DNA from: Uranotaenia lowii
Lineage: Eukaryota; Arthropoda; Insecta; Diptera; Culicidae
Reading direction: 5' to 3'
Assembly (NCBI RefSeq): GCF_029784155.1
Contig: NC_073693.1
Coordinates: forward strand, 358,871,825 to 358,935,824
DNA: 64,000 nt
Below, piece after piece: positions 63,195 to 64,000 of the stretch (positions are counted from its first letter, which is position 1; every line of letters begins with the position of its first letter). The translations under genes were made by a program, and so were the position numbers. The notes beneath the pieces were generated by a model. The model was not told the origin of the DNA. It saw only the letters and a list, made by a program, of their open reading frames with translations, and did not search any database.

Positions 63195-64000
63195 CTCCAT
63201 TTTCCCGAAAACCATTGCCCAGAATGAAAATTCAACAGAATTTTAATCACCAGAAATCCACTTCCCCAGAATTTTTTTTCCCAGAATGCACCATTTACCA
63301 GATTTTTTTTCCCAGAATGAACTATTTCCCAGAAAATGTTTTACCAGAATGAACCATTTCCTAGAAAATTTTTCGCCAGAATTGCCATTTCCCAGAAAAG
63401 CCGCAAAGCCGCAACCAACGAGCATGAAGGGGCCGAGACGGCACAAAGCCGCCGAAGCTCCCAAATCCGAGGTGGCCGCCGATCCGCCGTTGGAAGCGGC
63501 GGCCATTAATACATTGGTCTAGGACTGCCGGGGCTTCCTAGGTCTGCGTGAAAGCTAGGGGTGATCCCTTAGCCCCGTCCGCCACGCGACAGCGTGAAGG
63601 ACAAAACGTCTTTCAAGTACGAACGCACAGCGTGAGGAGTCGGATACCAAAACGGATTTTTGAAGGACCATGATTAGCATTTAATCAATTAAAGTACCCA
63701 AACCATAAACAAAGCCCAATATTGGTTCCAAAATAAATTTAGTTGGAAAATTTCAAACCTGTAGTTTTATTTTAAGAATCATTTTGAAAAAATATATTTC
63801 GAATCATACGAAATTTACAAGAATTCATTAGAAAAAAAACAAATAAAAATACTAGAGGAAAAATCTGGGCTTTGTGCCATTCTGGAAAATGTTCCATTCT
63901 GGGCAAAAAAAATCTGGGAAATGGTCCATTCTGGGAAAAAAATTTCGAGTAAATGGTGCATACTGGGGAATTTTTTTCTAGGAAATGGTTCATTCTGGGG
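63195..64000. mobile_element. Foldback element with arms of tandem ccagaatgNaccatttc units (right arm runs off the window)
   Basis: 63195-63402 holds about eight imperfect copies of a ~20-30-bp unit, cccagaatgaaccatttc with variable A/T spacers. 63858-64000 holds the same units in the opposite orientation (attctgggaaatggt). Between them, 63403-63660 is GC-rich and includes an open frame reading KPQPTSMKGPRRHKAAEAPK on the plus strand, which is unassigned. The whole is a long imperfect palindrome truncated by the window edge. Confidence 0.65.

Overview
The window is eukaryotic and almost certainly from a dipteran insect; a mosquito, probably culicine, is the best inference. The reasons are an intact insect odorant receptor with one 67-bp intron, an RTE-clade retrotransposon and several tRNA-headed SINEs of the kind common in mosquitoes, an AT-rich background, and dense layering of decayed DNA transposons. 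No bacterial, phage or CRISPR features are present. Only one confidently functional protein gene is visible, the odorant receptor at 36595-37918. Everything else is mobile DNA, satellite DNA or unassigned AT-rich sequence.

Layout. 1-2.9 kb: broken non-LTR reverse transcriptases, including two RTE copies. 4.35-5.34 kb: a TA-flanked element with terminal inverted repeats (TIRs). 5.34-6.64 kb: an old degenerate 9-bp-period tract. 6.89-7.41 kb: a foldback with tRNA-like arms. 9.8-12.45 kb: a TA-flanked element with ten subterminal copies of one 16-bp motif. 12.46-13.73 kb: a Ty1/copia remnant with LTR, copia-type primer site, gag and the start of protease. 13.9-14.45 kb: an array of hairpin-forming repeats whose stems covary. 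14.6-15.0 kb and 21.36-21.53 kb: two members of one TIR family. 15.2-16.7 kb: a clear hAT element with a nested inverted-repeat element. 16.9-19.9 kb: another TA-flanked element. 20.6-21.2 kb: two tRNA-derived SINEs. 25.6-27.1 kb: 9-bp satellite. 27.88-29.71 kb: a TTAA-flanked piggyBac-type foldback with arms of about 700 bp. 30.29-31.61 kb: a TA-flanked element with internal tandem repeats. 31.8-35.6 kb: exon-like segments of an unrecognised gene or genes. 36.6-38.0 kb: the odorant receptor. 39.06-39.95 kb: a further TA-flanked element. 43,795-44,294: a 500-N assembly gap.

The right part is dominated by satellite DNA. About 11.7 kb of (AAAAATGAC)n runs from 44.53 to 56.22 kb. It is interrupted by a 1,004-bp CAC-ended transposon that carries a spliced, gene-like structure on the minus strand. 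The array then resumes and switches at 58.14 kb to (AAAAATGTC)n. The very long open reading frames over this region are artefacts of the repeat. From 60 kb to the end there is unassigned sequence, a decayed Tc1/mariner transposase, and the left part of a foldback built from short tandem units.
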